NCBI GenBank assembly: GCA_913056395.1 | Contig: CAJXMG010000007.1 | Location: 40,760-104,759, forward strand | Direction of reading: 5' to 3' | DNA from: an uncultured bacterium | Lineage (GTDB): Bacteria; Planctomycetota; UBA8108; UBA1146 | Length of the DNA stretch: 64,000 nt | Shown: in pieces, positions 25,231 through 34,042 of the stretch | How the letters are laid out: every line of letters starts with the position of its first letter | Numbering within the stretch: the first letter of the stretch is position 1 | Program-made: the position numbers and the translations under genes | Notes under the pieces: model-generated | What the model was told of the DNA's origin: nothing | Database searches by the model: none | Seen by the model: only the letters and a program-made list of their open reading frames with translations

Positions 25231-26472
25231 CTATGATCCCTCAGCCGACTTCTGATCTCCGGAATTCCCGACCCGATTCTTGATTTCTGTGCGGAAGCGA
25301 AGGAAATCCGAATCTTCCATGGGGACCCAACGTTTCCTCTGAATGCGGTTGGCGATGGAGTCCGGGGAGTATCTTGCGCTGGTGACGTGAATCCCATTTT
25401 GGGTAAAGACATGAACTCTGCTGTTGGGGCCACGAACGATGACTGTTGACTCACGGCGGTCGAGAAAGAGATCTTGCCGTTTGCTGGCGAGGACATCCGA
25501 AATCGCTGCAGAAGTCGGCCTTTGAGGGTCTTCGCCACGTTCGAGTGCGTGAAGCGTTTTACGGTCCTTGCGGCGGTTGTATGCCCCCAAGATCGATTGC
25601 GCCTCGCGCAGGGTCTGGAATATGCGCTGACGACATTCCTTCATCGGCATTCTTTTGCCTTCACGGGCTCTCGCTTCAATCTCCTCTTGCAGGCCCACCA
25701 TCAATGCTCGGAGTGCCGAGACCCAACGTGCCAAATGTGAAGTGTCTTCCTGACCGAGAAGAGTGGCCAGATGAAATGGCTTGGGCGGCGTGGAGATGAA
25801 ATTCCAGCGGTAACGGGGAATTCCCCGCGCTGTTCTTGTCTCCTGGATCAATGCGGTCAATGACAGATGGTCGATCTCGTAATTCGGCAACTGCAGGGGG
25901 AAGCCACCGACGATCAATGCGGCGAGAGGATGGGAAAACTGGGTTCCTTCCAGATATTGGGGAAGGACTTCAGCCAAAAGATCTGATTCATCCACCAGAA
26001 CCGCAAACGGTTTGAGGGTGTCGCCGTGCAGGCAATCGAGGAGTTCGGGAGCTTCTGCGAGAAGGAAGTTTGTTATGTTTTTCCAAATGGGCATTCCTGT
26101 AGGAGACCAACCGGTCAGGACAGTGTGTCCGTTTTCAGGGAGTGAGTGTTCGCAGTCTGTCTGTTGGCACCAGTAACAAAGGGCGTGCCCAGAGCGGTGA
26201 CCGTGAAGCTCAATTTCTCCTTCTGTCCTGAGTGCGTCGACCTGTTTCAGGAGGTCTTCGGAAAACTTTCTCGATTGGGAATGTTGATCTTCATGCAGAT
26301 TTATGGGGATCTGAAGATGCAGGTCGAGAGATTCGGGTAGACCAGAGATGGCCTCGCTCCCGTCACGGGAAAGTAATGAACGCACGAGTCCCTGTATTCG
26401 GCGATGAATAGATTCCGCTGCTTTGGACCGGCGGGGGGCAGGTTTTTTTTGCCTCTGTCGACGTGGGTTCAT
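25231..26472 (-). CDS. Unknown protein with a SWIM-like CxxC-x4-CxH motif
   Basis: I do not recognise this 413-residue protein. It has a basic N-terminus (MNPRRQRQKKPAPRRSK), no signal peptide and no membrane segment. Near residue 95-110 the sequence HALCYWCQQTDCEHSLP gives a CxxC-x4-CxH pattern close to the SWIM zinc finger (CxC-xn-CxH), a fold seen in DNA-, RNA- and protein-binding contexts. A basic helical region (MKECRQRIFQTLREAQSIL) and a C-terminal beta segment (STVIVRGPNSRVHVFTQNG) follow. ATG 26472 follows AGGAG. It is divergent from dacB and convergent with the dipeptidase. A nucleic-acid-binding role is only a guess. Confidence 0.7.
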   Translation of the reverse strand: MNPRRQRQKKPAPRRSKAAESIHRRIQGLVRSLLSRDGSEAISGLPESLDLHLQIPINLHEDQHSQSRKFSEDLLKQVDALRTEGEIELHGHRSGHALCYWCQQTDCEHSLPENGHTVLTGWSPTGMPIWKNITNFLLAEAPELLDCLHGDTLKPFAVLVDESDLLAEVLPQYLEGTQFSHPLAALIVGGFPLQLPNYEIDHLSLTALIQETRTARGIPRYRWNFISTPPKPFHLATLLGQEDTSHLARWVSALRALMVGLQEEIEARAREGKRMPMKECRQRIFQTLREAQSILGAYNRRKDRKTLHALERGEDPQRPTSAAISDVLASKRQDLFLDRRESTVIVRGPNSRVHVFTQNGIHVTSARYSPDSIANRIQRKRWVPMEDSDFLRFRTEIKNRVGNSGDQKSAEGS

Positions 26473-26575
26473 CGCTTTCTCCTGATGATTATCGTAGAAA
26501 GTCGTATTGCATGGGCAACCTTGTCTTAGCAAGATCGAGCAACTGGATTTTACCGACTGGCCCAAGGGAGATCAC

Positions 26576-28078
26576 ATGCTGGCTATGCTGAAGGTTCCTT
26601 TTGCCGACCGAATTACTGTGGTGAAGGGAAGCCTGTTTATCAGTCTCGTCTATCTGCTGATCTGCCTTTTATTGAATCCAGGTGTATACGCAGAAGAGCT
26701 CTCCACTGAAAAACGCAGTCGATATCGGGACAAGTTTCTTCAGATTGCCAAAGAATTGAAGATTCCCGAATCTGAGATTTCGTTTTCCTTTCGGGTGCCC
26801 GGTGTGGGGCTGGTTTCTCACCGGAGCGATTTGCCGCGCATTCCCGCTTCCACGATGAAACTGGTGGTCACAGCTGCTGCCTGGGAGTTGTTGGGCCCTG
26901 ATTTTGAATTGAAGACAGACCTGTTGATCGACGGCACTGTCGCGGATGGAGTACTCGACGGAAACCTGATTGTCGTCGGTCGTGGTGACCCCGCTGTGGT
27001 AGGGCGCGAAAACGAAGAGGACGTCCTGTGGGAACTGCGTCCCTGGTGTCAGCAACTCAAGAGTTTTGGTGTCACTTCAGTCAGGGGAAAGGTTCTCGCA
27101 GATGTGCGTTATTTCTCGGGCCCAGGTTTTCATCCGGACTGGCCGCGTCAGTCGTCACATCAATGGTACTACGCTTCCTCAGGAGCATTGAATCTCAATG
27201 ACAATTGCCTCGATATTTTTCTGGGGCCTGTGGTGGATGGTGAGATCGATTTTTCAGTACGCCCACTGCAGCCTTTGGCCGAGCTTTCACAGCGTCTCAA
27301 GTTGGTCAAAGATTCCAAAAAACACCTGATTCGTATCGATCGTAAGTTTGACGAATGGAATGTCGTTGTTTCGGGGGCATTTTTTCAAGGATCACAGAAG
27401 CAGAAGTTTCATGTAACGGTCCCCGATCCCGCTGAAAACTTTGTTTCGGCATTTACTCGTTTGCTTTCTGCAGAGGGGATCCGTGTGAGCGGTGATTCCA
27501 TCGATTTGGGAGAAACCGGTCTGATTCTGGCTTCGATCTCCCATTCCCTCAAATCCAGAAGTGGGGTTCTTCTGAAAAACAGCCAGAACCTTTATGCGGA
27601 TTCAATTTTCAGGGTTCTGGGCAAAGAGCTGGGGGGCGTGGGCAGTTTCGAGGTGGCCAAATCGGTTTTGGGGAATTGGGCCTTGGAGAATTTCAGCAAT
27701 ACCGACCGATTGGTCTTTCAGGATGGTTCGGGATTGTCTCGCAAGAATCGCCTGACGAGCCAATTTCTCCTCAAGGTGGTGGAGCGGGCCAGGAGGCAGG
27801 ATTGGGGTGGTGATTTCACCGATCACCTTGCGGTTGGAGGGGTAGACGGGACCCTTCGAAAGCGTATGACCCAAGGCGCCCTCAAGGGGCGTGTCTTTGC
27901 AAAAACCGGAACACTGACCGGCGTATCCAGCCTGGCCGGACTCCTGTTTGTGCAGGACTCCAGTGAGACCGTTTCTTTCGCCATGATCTGCAATCGCAAG
28001 AAGGGTTCTGCTTCAGTTGCTCGAAAATGGCAGGATCGAGTGCTGAAGTGGGTTGAGGCCCAAATTAGCGGGAACTGA
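26576..28078 (+). CDS. dacB: D-alanyl-D-alanine carboxypeptidase/endopeptidase (PBP4 type, S13)
   Basis: This 500-residue penicillin-binding protein trims or cleaves peptidoglycan cross-links in the periplasm. The three active-site motifs are intact: S92-T-M-K95 (in PASTMKLV), the SxN motif in LKNSQNLYAD, and KTG in AKTGTLTGVSSLAG. An N-terminal hydrophobic segment (FISLVYLLICLLLNPGVYAE) serves as signal or anchor. ATG 26576 follows GGGAGATCAC. Presence of a murein-processing PBP agrees with other planctomycete genomes that retain peptidoglycan. Confidence 0.94.
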   Translation: MLAMLKVPFADRITVVKGSLFISLVYLLICLLLNPGVYAEELSTEKRSRYRDKFLQIAKELKIPESEISFSFRVPGVGLVSHRSDLPRIPASTMKLVVTAAAWELLGPDFELKTDLLIDGTVADGVLDGNLIVVGRGDPAVVGRENEEDVLWELRPWCQQLKSFGVTSVRGKVLADVRYFSGPGFHPDWPRQSSHQWYYASSGALNLNDNCLDIFLGPVVDGEIDFSVRPLQPLAELSQRLKLVKDSKKHLIRIDRKFDEWNVVVSGAFFQGSQKQKFHVTVPDPAENFVSAFTRLLSAEGIRVSGDSIDLGETGLILASISHSLKSRSGVLLKNSQNLYADSIFRVLGKELGGVGSFEVAKSVLGNWALENFSNTDRLVFQDGSGLSRKNRLTSQFLLKVVERARRQDWGGDFTDHLAVGGVDGTLRKRMTQGALKGRVFAKTGTLTGVSSLAGLLFVQDSSETVSFAMICNRKKGSASVARKWQDRVLKWVEAQISGN

Positions 28079-28128
28079 TCGAGATCAGGATCCGTATATC
28101 CAGACTGTTGGGTCTGATTATGGCACCC

Positions 28129-28152
28129 CCCTGTAAAATGTTCTTTACAGGG
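28129..28152. promoter_or_regulatory. Perfect 9-bp inverted repeat upstream of the sigma-54 activator
   Basis: CCCTGTAAA (28129-28137) and TTTACAGGG (28144-28152) are separated by six bases, 60 bases before the activator start. The symmetry, spacing and lack of a T-run suit either an operator or a small hairpin. It is the only clear signal in the 133-base gap in front of the eleven-gene operon. Confidence 0.45.
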
Positions 28153-28211
28153 AGAGCGGATCAGGGACGATGTGGCTATCCCTAAGCCTGTGTTGAGTGT
28201 GAGGAAAAGCG

Positions 28212-30281
28212 TTGGAAATCCCTGATCGTGGCAAGAAGAGACCATCTTCTGGCCCCGATTCCTCCATCAGTACGTTGTATGTACAGGATCCTTCAGGAGA
28301 TCGGCAGATCTCGCTGAAAGGAACACGTCTCTCCATTGGCAGGTCCAAAGAGAATGACGTAGAGATCTCCGACATCAGCGCTTCCCGTCAACATTGCCGT
28401 CTTGAGTGTGTTCAGGGACGTTGGCAGCTGGAAGATCTGCGCAGCCGCAATGGCACGATGGTCAATGGGATCCTGATACGCAGGCAACCCTTGTTGCCCG
28501 GTGACAAGATCGAGATCGGCAAGACCCGAATCTATTTCGACCGAATTCCGGAAAAAGATTCCGCTGCGGGTCCCCATGAGGACACCCTTGCCTTGAATAC
28601 CGAGTTTTTCCTCGAGCCTGAACAGGACGACCCTGTCGTCGAGGAAGGTCGCATGAATGACGAGCGCGCAATCTTTATGCGCCTCCTCGAACTTTCAAGA
28701 GACTTGTGTTCTATCCTTGTGACTGAAGAGCTATATGAAGTCATTCTTCAGAATGTCATCGAGATATCGGGAGCAGAACGCGGTTTCCTGATCACCGTTG
28801 ACGAAGACGATCTTGTCGTTGCCGCTTCAAGGAATATTGACAAGGATGTGATTCGCAAATCGCATATTCAGGTCAGTCAATCGATCACGCGCAGGGTTTT
28901 GGAATCAGGGGAACCGGTCCTTACCGGGGATGCCCGCAAAGACGAAAGATTCCTTTCATCCGCTTCCATCTCGAATCTGAAGTTGGAATCGGTTCTTTGC
29001 GTTCCACTGCGGATCAGAGGCAAGGTTCATGGGGCTGTCTACATCGACAACCGTTTTGAGAAGAACACTTTTCATCCTGGGACCCTTCGCTTTGTCAGTT
29101 TCCTTGCCGACCAGGCTTCCATCTTCATAGAAAATGCTCGTCTTTTTGAAGAGCTGCGGAGCAGGCAAGCGTCCCACCAGGCTGCACGCCAACAGGTGGA
29201 AGAATTGAATCGGGAACTTCAGGAATTGCTTCTCGCGAGGGAAGTGGAACCTGAACAGGCGAGGGAGTTGATGAAAAAGGGTGCCCGACCCGATTTTCGT
29301 CATTCCTACGATCGTATCGTGACCCGTTCACCGGCGATGATGGCTGTTTTCGAGTTGTTGGATCGGGTGATTCACACTGATATGCCCGTTCTTGTGCTTG
29401 GTGAAAGCGGTACCGGGAAAGAGCTGGTGGCTCAGGCGATTCATCAGGGATCGGAACGCTCTGGTTCACCTTTTGTTTCTCAAAACTGCGCCGCAATTCC
29501 GGCCAATCTCCTCGAAAGTGAATTCTTCGGTCACGTCAAAGGTGCATTCACTGGCGCCCATCGCGACAAGAAGGGCCTTTTTGAGTTGGCGGATGGCGGG
29601 ACACTTTTCCTCGACGAGATCGGAGATATGAGCCCGGACCTTCAGGCGAAGTTGTTGAGGGTACTGGAGGATGGAGAAATCCGTCCGGTGGGATCGCGGG
29701 ATGTAGTCAAGGTCGATGTTCGGATCGTTTCTGCAACGAACCAGAACATTGAAGAGCAGGTTCGTGTTGGGCACTTTCGTGAGGACCTCTTTTATCGCTT
29801 GAATGTTTTGACGGTGAAACTGCCGCCTCTCAGGGAGAGACGGGAGGACGTTCCGTTGCTGGTGGATTTCTTTGTCGATCGGGCCTGCTCCCGATTGGGA
29901 AGAGAAAGACCCGTGATCGATCCGAGGACCTTGTACGCCCTTTATCACAGTCCATGGCCTGGCAATGTCCGTCAATTGGAGAACGAAGTGGACCGTCTGG
30001 TTGCCCTTTCTTCGGATGTCATTTTGCCCGAGATCATTTCTACTTCAGTCTTGTCGCAGAAGCCGGGAGAGCAACGGGAACCTTTGAGGGGCACATTGCG
30101 GGAATTGGTGGCGGAAGCAACTGAGAGCCTCGAGCGCCAGGTGATCTCTGCGACACTTGAACAGAATGAGTGGAACAAGAGTCAGACCGCCAGATTGTTG
30201 GGCGTGTCGCGCCCGACCCTGGACCAGAAAATTGAAAAATACCGAATCTTGCGGGAAGAATCGAAGGGTGAGGATTCATGA
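28212..30281 (+). CDS. Sigma-54 activator with FHA and GAF sensor domains
   Basis: This 689-residue regulator has an N-terminal FHA domain (about residues 20-115; IGRSKENDVEI, SRQHCRLE, RSRNGTMVNG) that would read phosphothreonine. A GAF domain follows (about 165-320), then a sigma-54 AAA+ domain with Walker A GESGTGKE near 396, GAFTGA near 444 and Walker B FLDEIGD near 467. A Fis-type helix-turn-helix (SQTARLLGVSRPTLDQKIEKY) ends the protein. It starts at TTG 28212 after TGAGGAAA. It overlaps the next gene by ATGA and heads the pseudopilin operon, so it probably controls a sigma-54-dependent response tied to this locus. No receiver domain is present, so input may come through FHA phospho-binding or a GAF ligand. 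Confidence 0.93.
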   Translation: MEIPDRGKKRPSSGPDSSISTLYVQDPSGDRQISLKGTRLSIGRSKENDVEISDISASRQHCRLECVQGRWQLEDLRSRNGTMVNGILIRRQPLLPGDKIEIGKTRIYFDRIPEKDSAAGPHEDTLALNTEFFLEPEQDDPVVEEGRMNDERAIFMRLLELSRDLCSILVTEELYEVILQNVIEISGAERGFLITVDEDDLVVAASRNIDKDVIRKSHIQVSQSITRRVLESGEPVLTGDARKDERFLSSASISNLKLESVLCVPLRIRGKVHGAVYIDNRFEKNTFHPGTLRFVSFLADQASIFIENARLFEELRSRQASHQAARQQVEELNRELQELLLAREVEPEQARELMKKGARPDFRHSYDRIVTRSPAMMAVFELLDRVIHTDMPVLVLGESGTGKELVAQAIHQGSERSGSPFVSQNCAAIPANLLESEFFGHVKGAFTGAHRDKKGLFELADGGTLFLDEIGDMSPDLQAKLLRVLEDGEIRPVGSRDVVKVDVRIVSATNQNIEEQVRVGHFREDLFYRLNVLTVKLPPLRERREDVPLLVDFFVDRACSRLGRERPVIDPRTLYALYHSPWPGNVRQLENEVDRLVALSSDVILPEIISTSVLSQKPGEQREPLRGTLRELVAEATESLERQVISATLEQNEWNKSQTARLLGVSRPTLDQKIEKYRILREESKGEDS

Positions 30282-32431
30282 GCTCCCAGGAATCTCTGGA
30301 GTTGAGATACCAGGCTGACGGGGAAGACCAGCGAGTCTTGTTGGCAGACAAGCTGCTGATTGGACGAAATCCGGGTTGTGCCATTGTGCTGGCGGAGAAC
30401 AGTGTCTCCAGCAAGCATGCTGCGGTGGTTGCCAAGGGAGATCGCTGGTTTATTGCCGATCTGGATTCGAGTAATGGAATCATCGTCGATGGCAACAAGG
30501 TCAAACAGTTGCAGCTGAAGGCCGGTGTTCAGTTTCGAATAGGTTCGACGGCATTTCAGGTGTCAGCTGTCCAGAGTGGGTCAGGGAGCAGTCGTTCTTC
30601 CTCCACTTCTACCAGGCGGACTGGGGCCAAGCCTTCTGCGGGTGGTGACATCGTCATTCAGCGCAGCAAGGTTGAGAATGTCGATTCCGGAGGTTCCATC
30701 GCGTTGCAGACTTTGGTCTTCATCGGCATTCTCGGAGCCCTCTTTTATTCCAGTTTTGATCTGTTGAGTAATCTTGCGGAAGACCCCAATGCCATGGAGG
30801 TTGCCGGTGATCTCTTATCTGGAGCAGGTGCATTTGAGACTGAAGCAAGTGTCGCTTCCCTGATTCCAATACCCGCTTCTGTAGAAATGGTACTGGAATC
30901 CGGGGACAGTGCCTCACAGGGGGAATCGTGGCTGGAAGCAACCGGTGAACCCACCGCTGATGGATCGATGCGTTTGTCCTGGAATGAACCGTTCAATGTT
31001 GGAGCAGGCCAGGGCATTCTTGTGACCGCGTCGATGAAAAGCGTAGGTTACGATCGATTTGGTCTTTCCGTCCGTTGGACTGAAACCTCCGACCCCAGCA
31101 GTCCTGTCATTTCAGAGGACTTTGCCGTCGTCAGACCCCGATCCGGCTGGAGCAGGATCGCACTCGAATCACCGGCCGCCATCGACGATGGCTTCGCTGT
31201 TGCCACCATATCGGTCATCGGCCTTTCAGACCGGAATGGCAGGGGGGCGGTGTCGGTCGATCAATGGATTGCAAAGATCGTCGATATGGACAAGCCCCAA
31301 CCGGTCCTCCTCGCCAGTCAATCGGATCAACAAAAGGTTCGCTTGTCATTGGACGATCGGGGTGTCGGGCAGGTGATCAAAGGCCGCCTTGAAATGATTT
31401 CCGATTTGAGGATGGCCCTTGGAGCTGCAAATGGGCAATGGAGGTGGGGTCAGATCCTGCCGTTGCGCAAGGAGCCTTATGTCGTCGGGGAAGATGACTC
31501 ATTCCGTATAGGCTTTGAGTTGGCGGAGGCGGGCGAATCTGCAGTGATCCAGCAATTTGTGAGAGCCCAGAGCCAGCGGATCGATCTGTCATGGACCCTT
31601 CAAAGGGCGGTTCCTGCGACTTATACCTTCAAAATCAAAAGCAAAAGGTTGGGTTTGGGAGTGGCAGGATTTTCCAATGGAATCGCCGTCACTACCGGGC
31701 TTCAGGGTGGTCAGATCGATTTCATGGGTGACGAATTCGCTCTGGGCGAAGGAAGCCAGCAGGTTGTGCTGTCGATGAGTAAACCTGCCCGCTGGACAGG
31801 GTTCACAGATACGTCTGGTGGTCTGGTGATGACGGTGGATCACGGATTGATTGAGGCTGGCGGAATGGTCGATCTGGCCATCTCTGCAAGCAGTGCCCGT
31901 GAACAGGAAAATCTGGATCGGGTCATCCTGCAATTGGGCCAAATGATCGATCAGAGACGCTTTGGTGAGGCAAGCATTGCTCTGGCCAATGCACGAGAGC
32001 AGCTGGGCTGGCGTGAAGATCTCGAATCACGCCTTGGGGTCTTCTCCGAGCGTATCTCGCAGGAGGTGGACGCCATTCAGGCACAGCTGGCCGCTGTCCA
32101 GGAAGACATCCGTCGTTTTCCCGGTTCTCCAGCAGAGGGGTTCCTTGTGGAGATTTGTGAAGATGCCCAAGAGCGCTTCAAGGGATTGGCCATCGAATCT
32201 CAGGCCTCCAGAATTCTTCAGGAGATTCGAGGGCAAAGTGATCGGGAAGAAGAGAAATCGCAACTGAACAGGGTTCAAACCATATTGTCACTGGCCAATG
32301 AAGCGGCTGAAGCAAGCCGTGGTGAATTGGCAAGGTTTTACTACCAACACGTGATCAAAACCTCTCCGGGAACCCCAGCCGCTGCTGAGGCAGAGCAGGG
32401 GCTCAAACTTGTAGAGGCGAAGGGGATCTGA
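30278..32431 (+). CDS. FHA-domain transmembrane protein of the pseudopilin operon
   Basis: This 717-residue protein has an N-terminal cytoplasmic FHA domain (residues about 8-95; LIGRNPGCAIVL, SSKHAAVV, DSSNGIIVDG) and a Ser/Thr-rich linker. One transmembrane helix (about 142-162, TLVFIGILGALFYSSFDLL) leads to a large extracytoplasmic region. That region looks like two beta-sandwich domains followed by a helical, TPR-like tail (NRVQTILSLANEAAEASRGELARFYYQHVI). It is the second FHA protein in a row. I infer that it links cytoplasmic Ser/Thr phosphorylation to an envelope structure; the outer domains are not assigned to a family. The stop overlaps the next start (TGATG). Confidence 0.8.
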   Translation: MSSQESLELRYQADGEDQRVLLADKLLIGRNPGCAIVLAENSVSSKHAAVVAKGDRWFIADLDSSNGIIVDGNKVKQLQLKAGVQFRIGSTAFQVSAVQSGSGSSRSSSTSTRRTGAKPSAGGDIVIQRSKVENVDSGGSIALQTLVFIGILGALFYSSFDLLSNLAEDPNAMEVAGDLLSGAGAFETEASVASLIPIPASVEMVLESGDSASQGESWLEATGEPTADGSMRLSWNEPFNVGAGQGILVTASMKSVGYDRFGLSVRWTETSDPSSPVISEDFAVVRPRSGWSRIALESPAAIDDGFAVATISVIGLSDRNGRGAVSVDQWIAKIVDMDKPQPVLLASQSDQQKVRLSLDDRGVGQVIKGRLEMISDLRMALGAANGQWRWGQILPLRKEPYVVGEDDSFRIGFELAEAGESAVIQQFVRAQSQRIDLSWTLQRAVPATYTFKIKSKRLGLGVAGFSNGIAVTTGLQGGQIDFMGDEFALGEGSQQVVLSMSKPARWTGFTDTSGGLVMTVDHGLIEAGGMVDLAISASSAREQENLDRVILQLGQMIDQRRFGEASIALANAREQLGWREDLESRLGVFSERISQEVDAIQAQLAAVQEDIRRFPGSPAEGFLVEICEDAQERFKGLAIESQASRILQEIRGQSDREEEKSQLNRVQTILSLANEAAEASRGELARFYYQHVIKTSPGTPAAAEAEQGLKLVEAKGI

Positions 32432-34041
32432 TGGCTTACAAGGGTCGATCCACAGTATTGCAAAAGACCAGCTCGGGCTGGAGGGCTGTGGAAGTCTCCG
32501 CAGCGGGAAGTGGAATTGTTGCGGATAAAACTTTTGCTGACGATTCCGGCGCATCACTTTCAGGTTTTTGTCAACAACTCCAGGGACAGGGTATGGCCCG
32601 AGACAACCTTGTACTCGCCCTGGATTCTGACTCTTCTTCACTTCGTTACCACGGAGTTCCTCCTGTCCCCAGTTGGCGACTTGAGTTGATTCTCAAGTAT
32701 GAAATTGAAGAAGTCGCTGAGCGTACAGGGGACCAGCTCTCAGGTGGCCATATCGAATTACAGGTCCCAGAAAGTGAATCAGAAGACACTCTTCTGTTGC
32801 TGGGCATGGGCAAAGACCATTTGGTGCAACCGCTGATCGACGAGATTGCCAGTTCAGGTGGCAGGGTTCGCCATGCGGTCCCCGCTTCCATGGGGCCTTA
32901 CCACGTCCATCTGACAACTTCAAAGATCAACGACGACGAAACTGTCATGCTCGGTGATATCAGCGATTCAGAGACCCAGGTTCTGCTGGTATCCGGTGAT
33001 CGGCTCCTTTTCGCCCGAAGCGTAAGATTTGGTCGTGATCAATTTGTCGAATCCATCCGTGATCGTTGTTCCGTCAATGAGTCAGAGGCTGAAGATATGG
33101 CCCAGGCATTCATTGACGGAGATCTGGTCACTTCTGCGGATGTTGTCCAGCAATGTTTCAGGGGCTGGCTTTCCCAACTTTCCCAGTCTCTGGGCTCTTC
33201 GATCAATTTTTGCAAGGCACAATTGAAGATGGACTCCGTCGTTGCCCAACGGTTGCGACTCTCCGGATCGGGTGCGGATTTGGCCAATTTTGGCGGAGAA
33301 CTCGCTGCGTCTCTGGAGATCAAGACCGAGTTGGTCACGCTCGAGGGGTTGCCGGACAGCAGTTGGAATTGCATGGCCGGAATTGGTGCCGCTGTTCTGG
33401 ACTCAGAAGACCGTGTCGTTGATCTGTTGCCTGCTGTGGAGCGGGAGCGGAAAACGTTTCGTGAAAAAACAGTTTTCCTTTATGGCGCCATCGCCTGTTT
33501 TGTCCTCACTTTGGGTATTCAGTTTCTGGATGCGACCATCGCCGGAGGACGTTCCGAAGAAGCGAAAGCTGTTCTCAAGGAATGGGACTCAAAAATTGGC
33601 CTCTGGACTCGCCAGGAGGAGGACGCGCGCAAGGAAAATGACGTCTTGCGAAAACGTGAGTCTCGGATTCTTGACGAGGTGGAGACCAGCAGGTTTTACG
33701 CATCCGTTTTGGACGGCCTCAGGGTGAGTTTGCCACAGGAAGTCTCCGTCGATCTGATTCTCATGCGTCGTCAATCTGGTACCGGTGAATTGGGAATTGA
33801 AATCGAGTTACAGGGGCGATCCGACAACTCCGGTCGACGGGGAGTGGACGCCATCGACGAACTGCGAGGAGTGTTGGAGGGGATCGTCGGCGTCAAACGC
33901 GTCAAGGCTGATCTCCAGGATCTGAAGAGCGGTTCCTACCCCTTCCAGATGACCGTATCGCCGGATGATTCGATGCCCGAATCCGGTTCACGCAAGCGGA
34001 ATCGCAACAGTCGTCCCCGATCCCCTTTTGGGAGGAACTGA
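32431..34041 (+). CDS. PilM-PilN-like (GspL-like) fusion protein
   Basis: About 345 N-terminal residues form an actin-like domain resembling PilM or the cytoplasmic part of GspL (GISD-like strands such as TVMLGDISDSETQVLLVSGD, a RLSGSGADLANF phosphate-like segment). After ERKTFREK comes one transmembrane helix (about 349-369), then a coiled coil and a ferredoxin-like periplasmic domain (FYASVLDGLRVSLPQEVSVDLI) like PilN. In type IV pili these are separate proteins; in type II secretion GspL combines them. A basic C-terminal tail (SGSRKRNRNSRPRSPFGRN) is unusual. It would couple an assembly ATPase to the inner-membrane platform, but neither is encoded nearby. Confidence 0.75.
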   Translation: MAYKGRSTVLQKTSSGWRAVEVSAAGSGIVADKTFADDSGASLSGFCQQLQGQGMARDNLVLALDSDSSSLRYHGVPPVPSWRLELILKYEIEEVAERTGDQLSGGHIELQVPESESEDTLLLLGMGKDHLVQPLIDEIASSGGRVRHAVPASMGPYHVHLTTSKINDDETVMLGDISDSETQVLLVSGDRLLFARSVRFGRDQFVESIRDRCSVNESEAEDMAQAFIDGDLVTSADVVQQCFRGWLSQLSQSLGSSINFCKAQLKMDSVVAQRLRLSGSGADLANFGGELAASLEIKTELVTLEGLPDSSWNCMAGIGAAVLDSEDRVVDLLPAVERERKTFREKTVFLYGAIACFVLTLGIQFLDATIAGGRSEEAKAVLKEWDSKIGLWTRQEEDARKENDVLRKRESRILDEVETSRFYASVLDGLRVSLPQEVSVDLILMRRQSGTGELGIEIELQGRSDNSGRRGVDAIDELRGVLEGIVGVKRVKADLQDLKSGSYPFQMTVSPDDSMPESGSRKRNRNSRPRSPFGRN

Positions 34042-34042
34042 C

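Noticed and set aside
28121..28135. TGGCAC before the FHA activator as a sigma-54 -24 element
   Set aside because: At the required distance the -12 GC is absent (TA is found), so only half of the promoter is present; the sequence also overlaps the inverted repeat.
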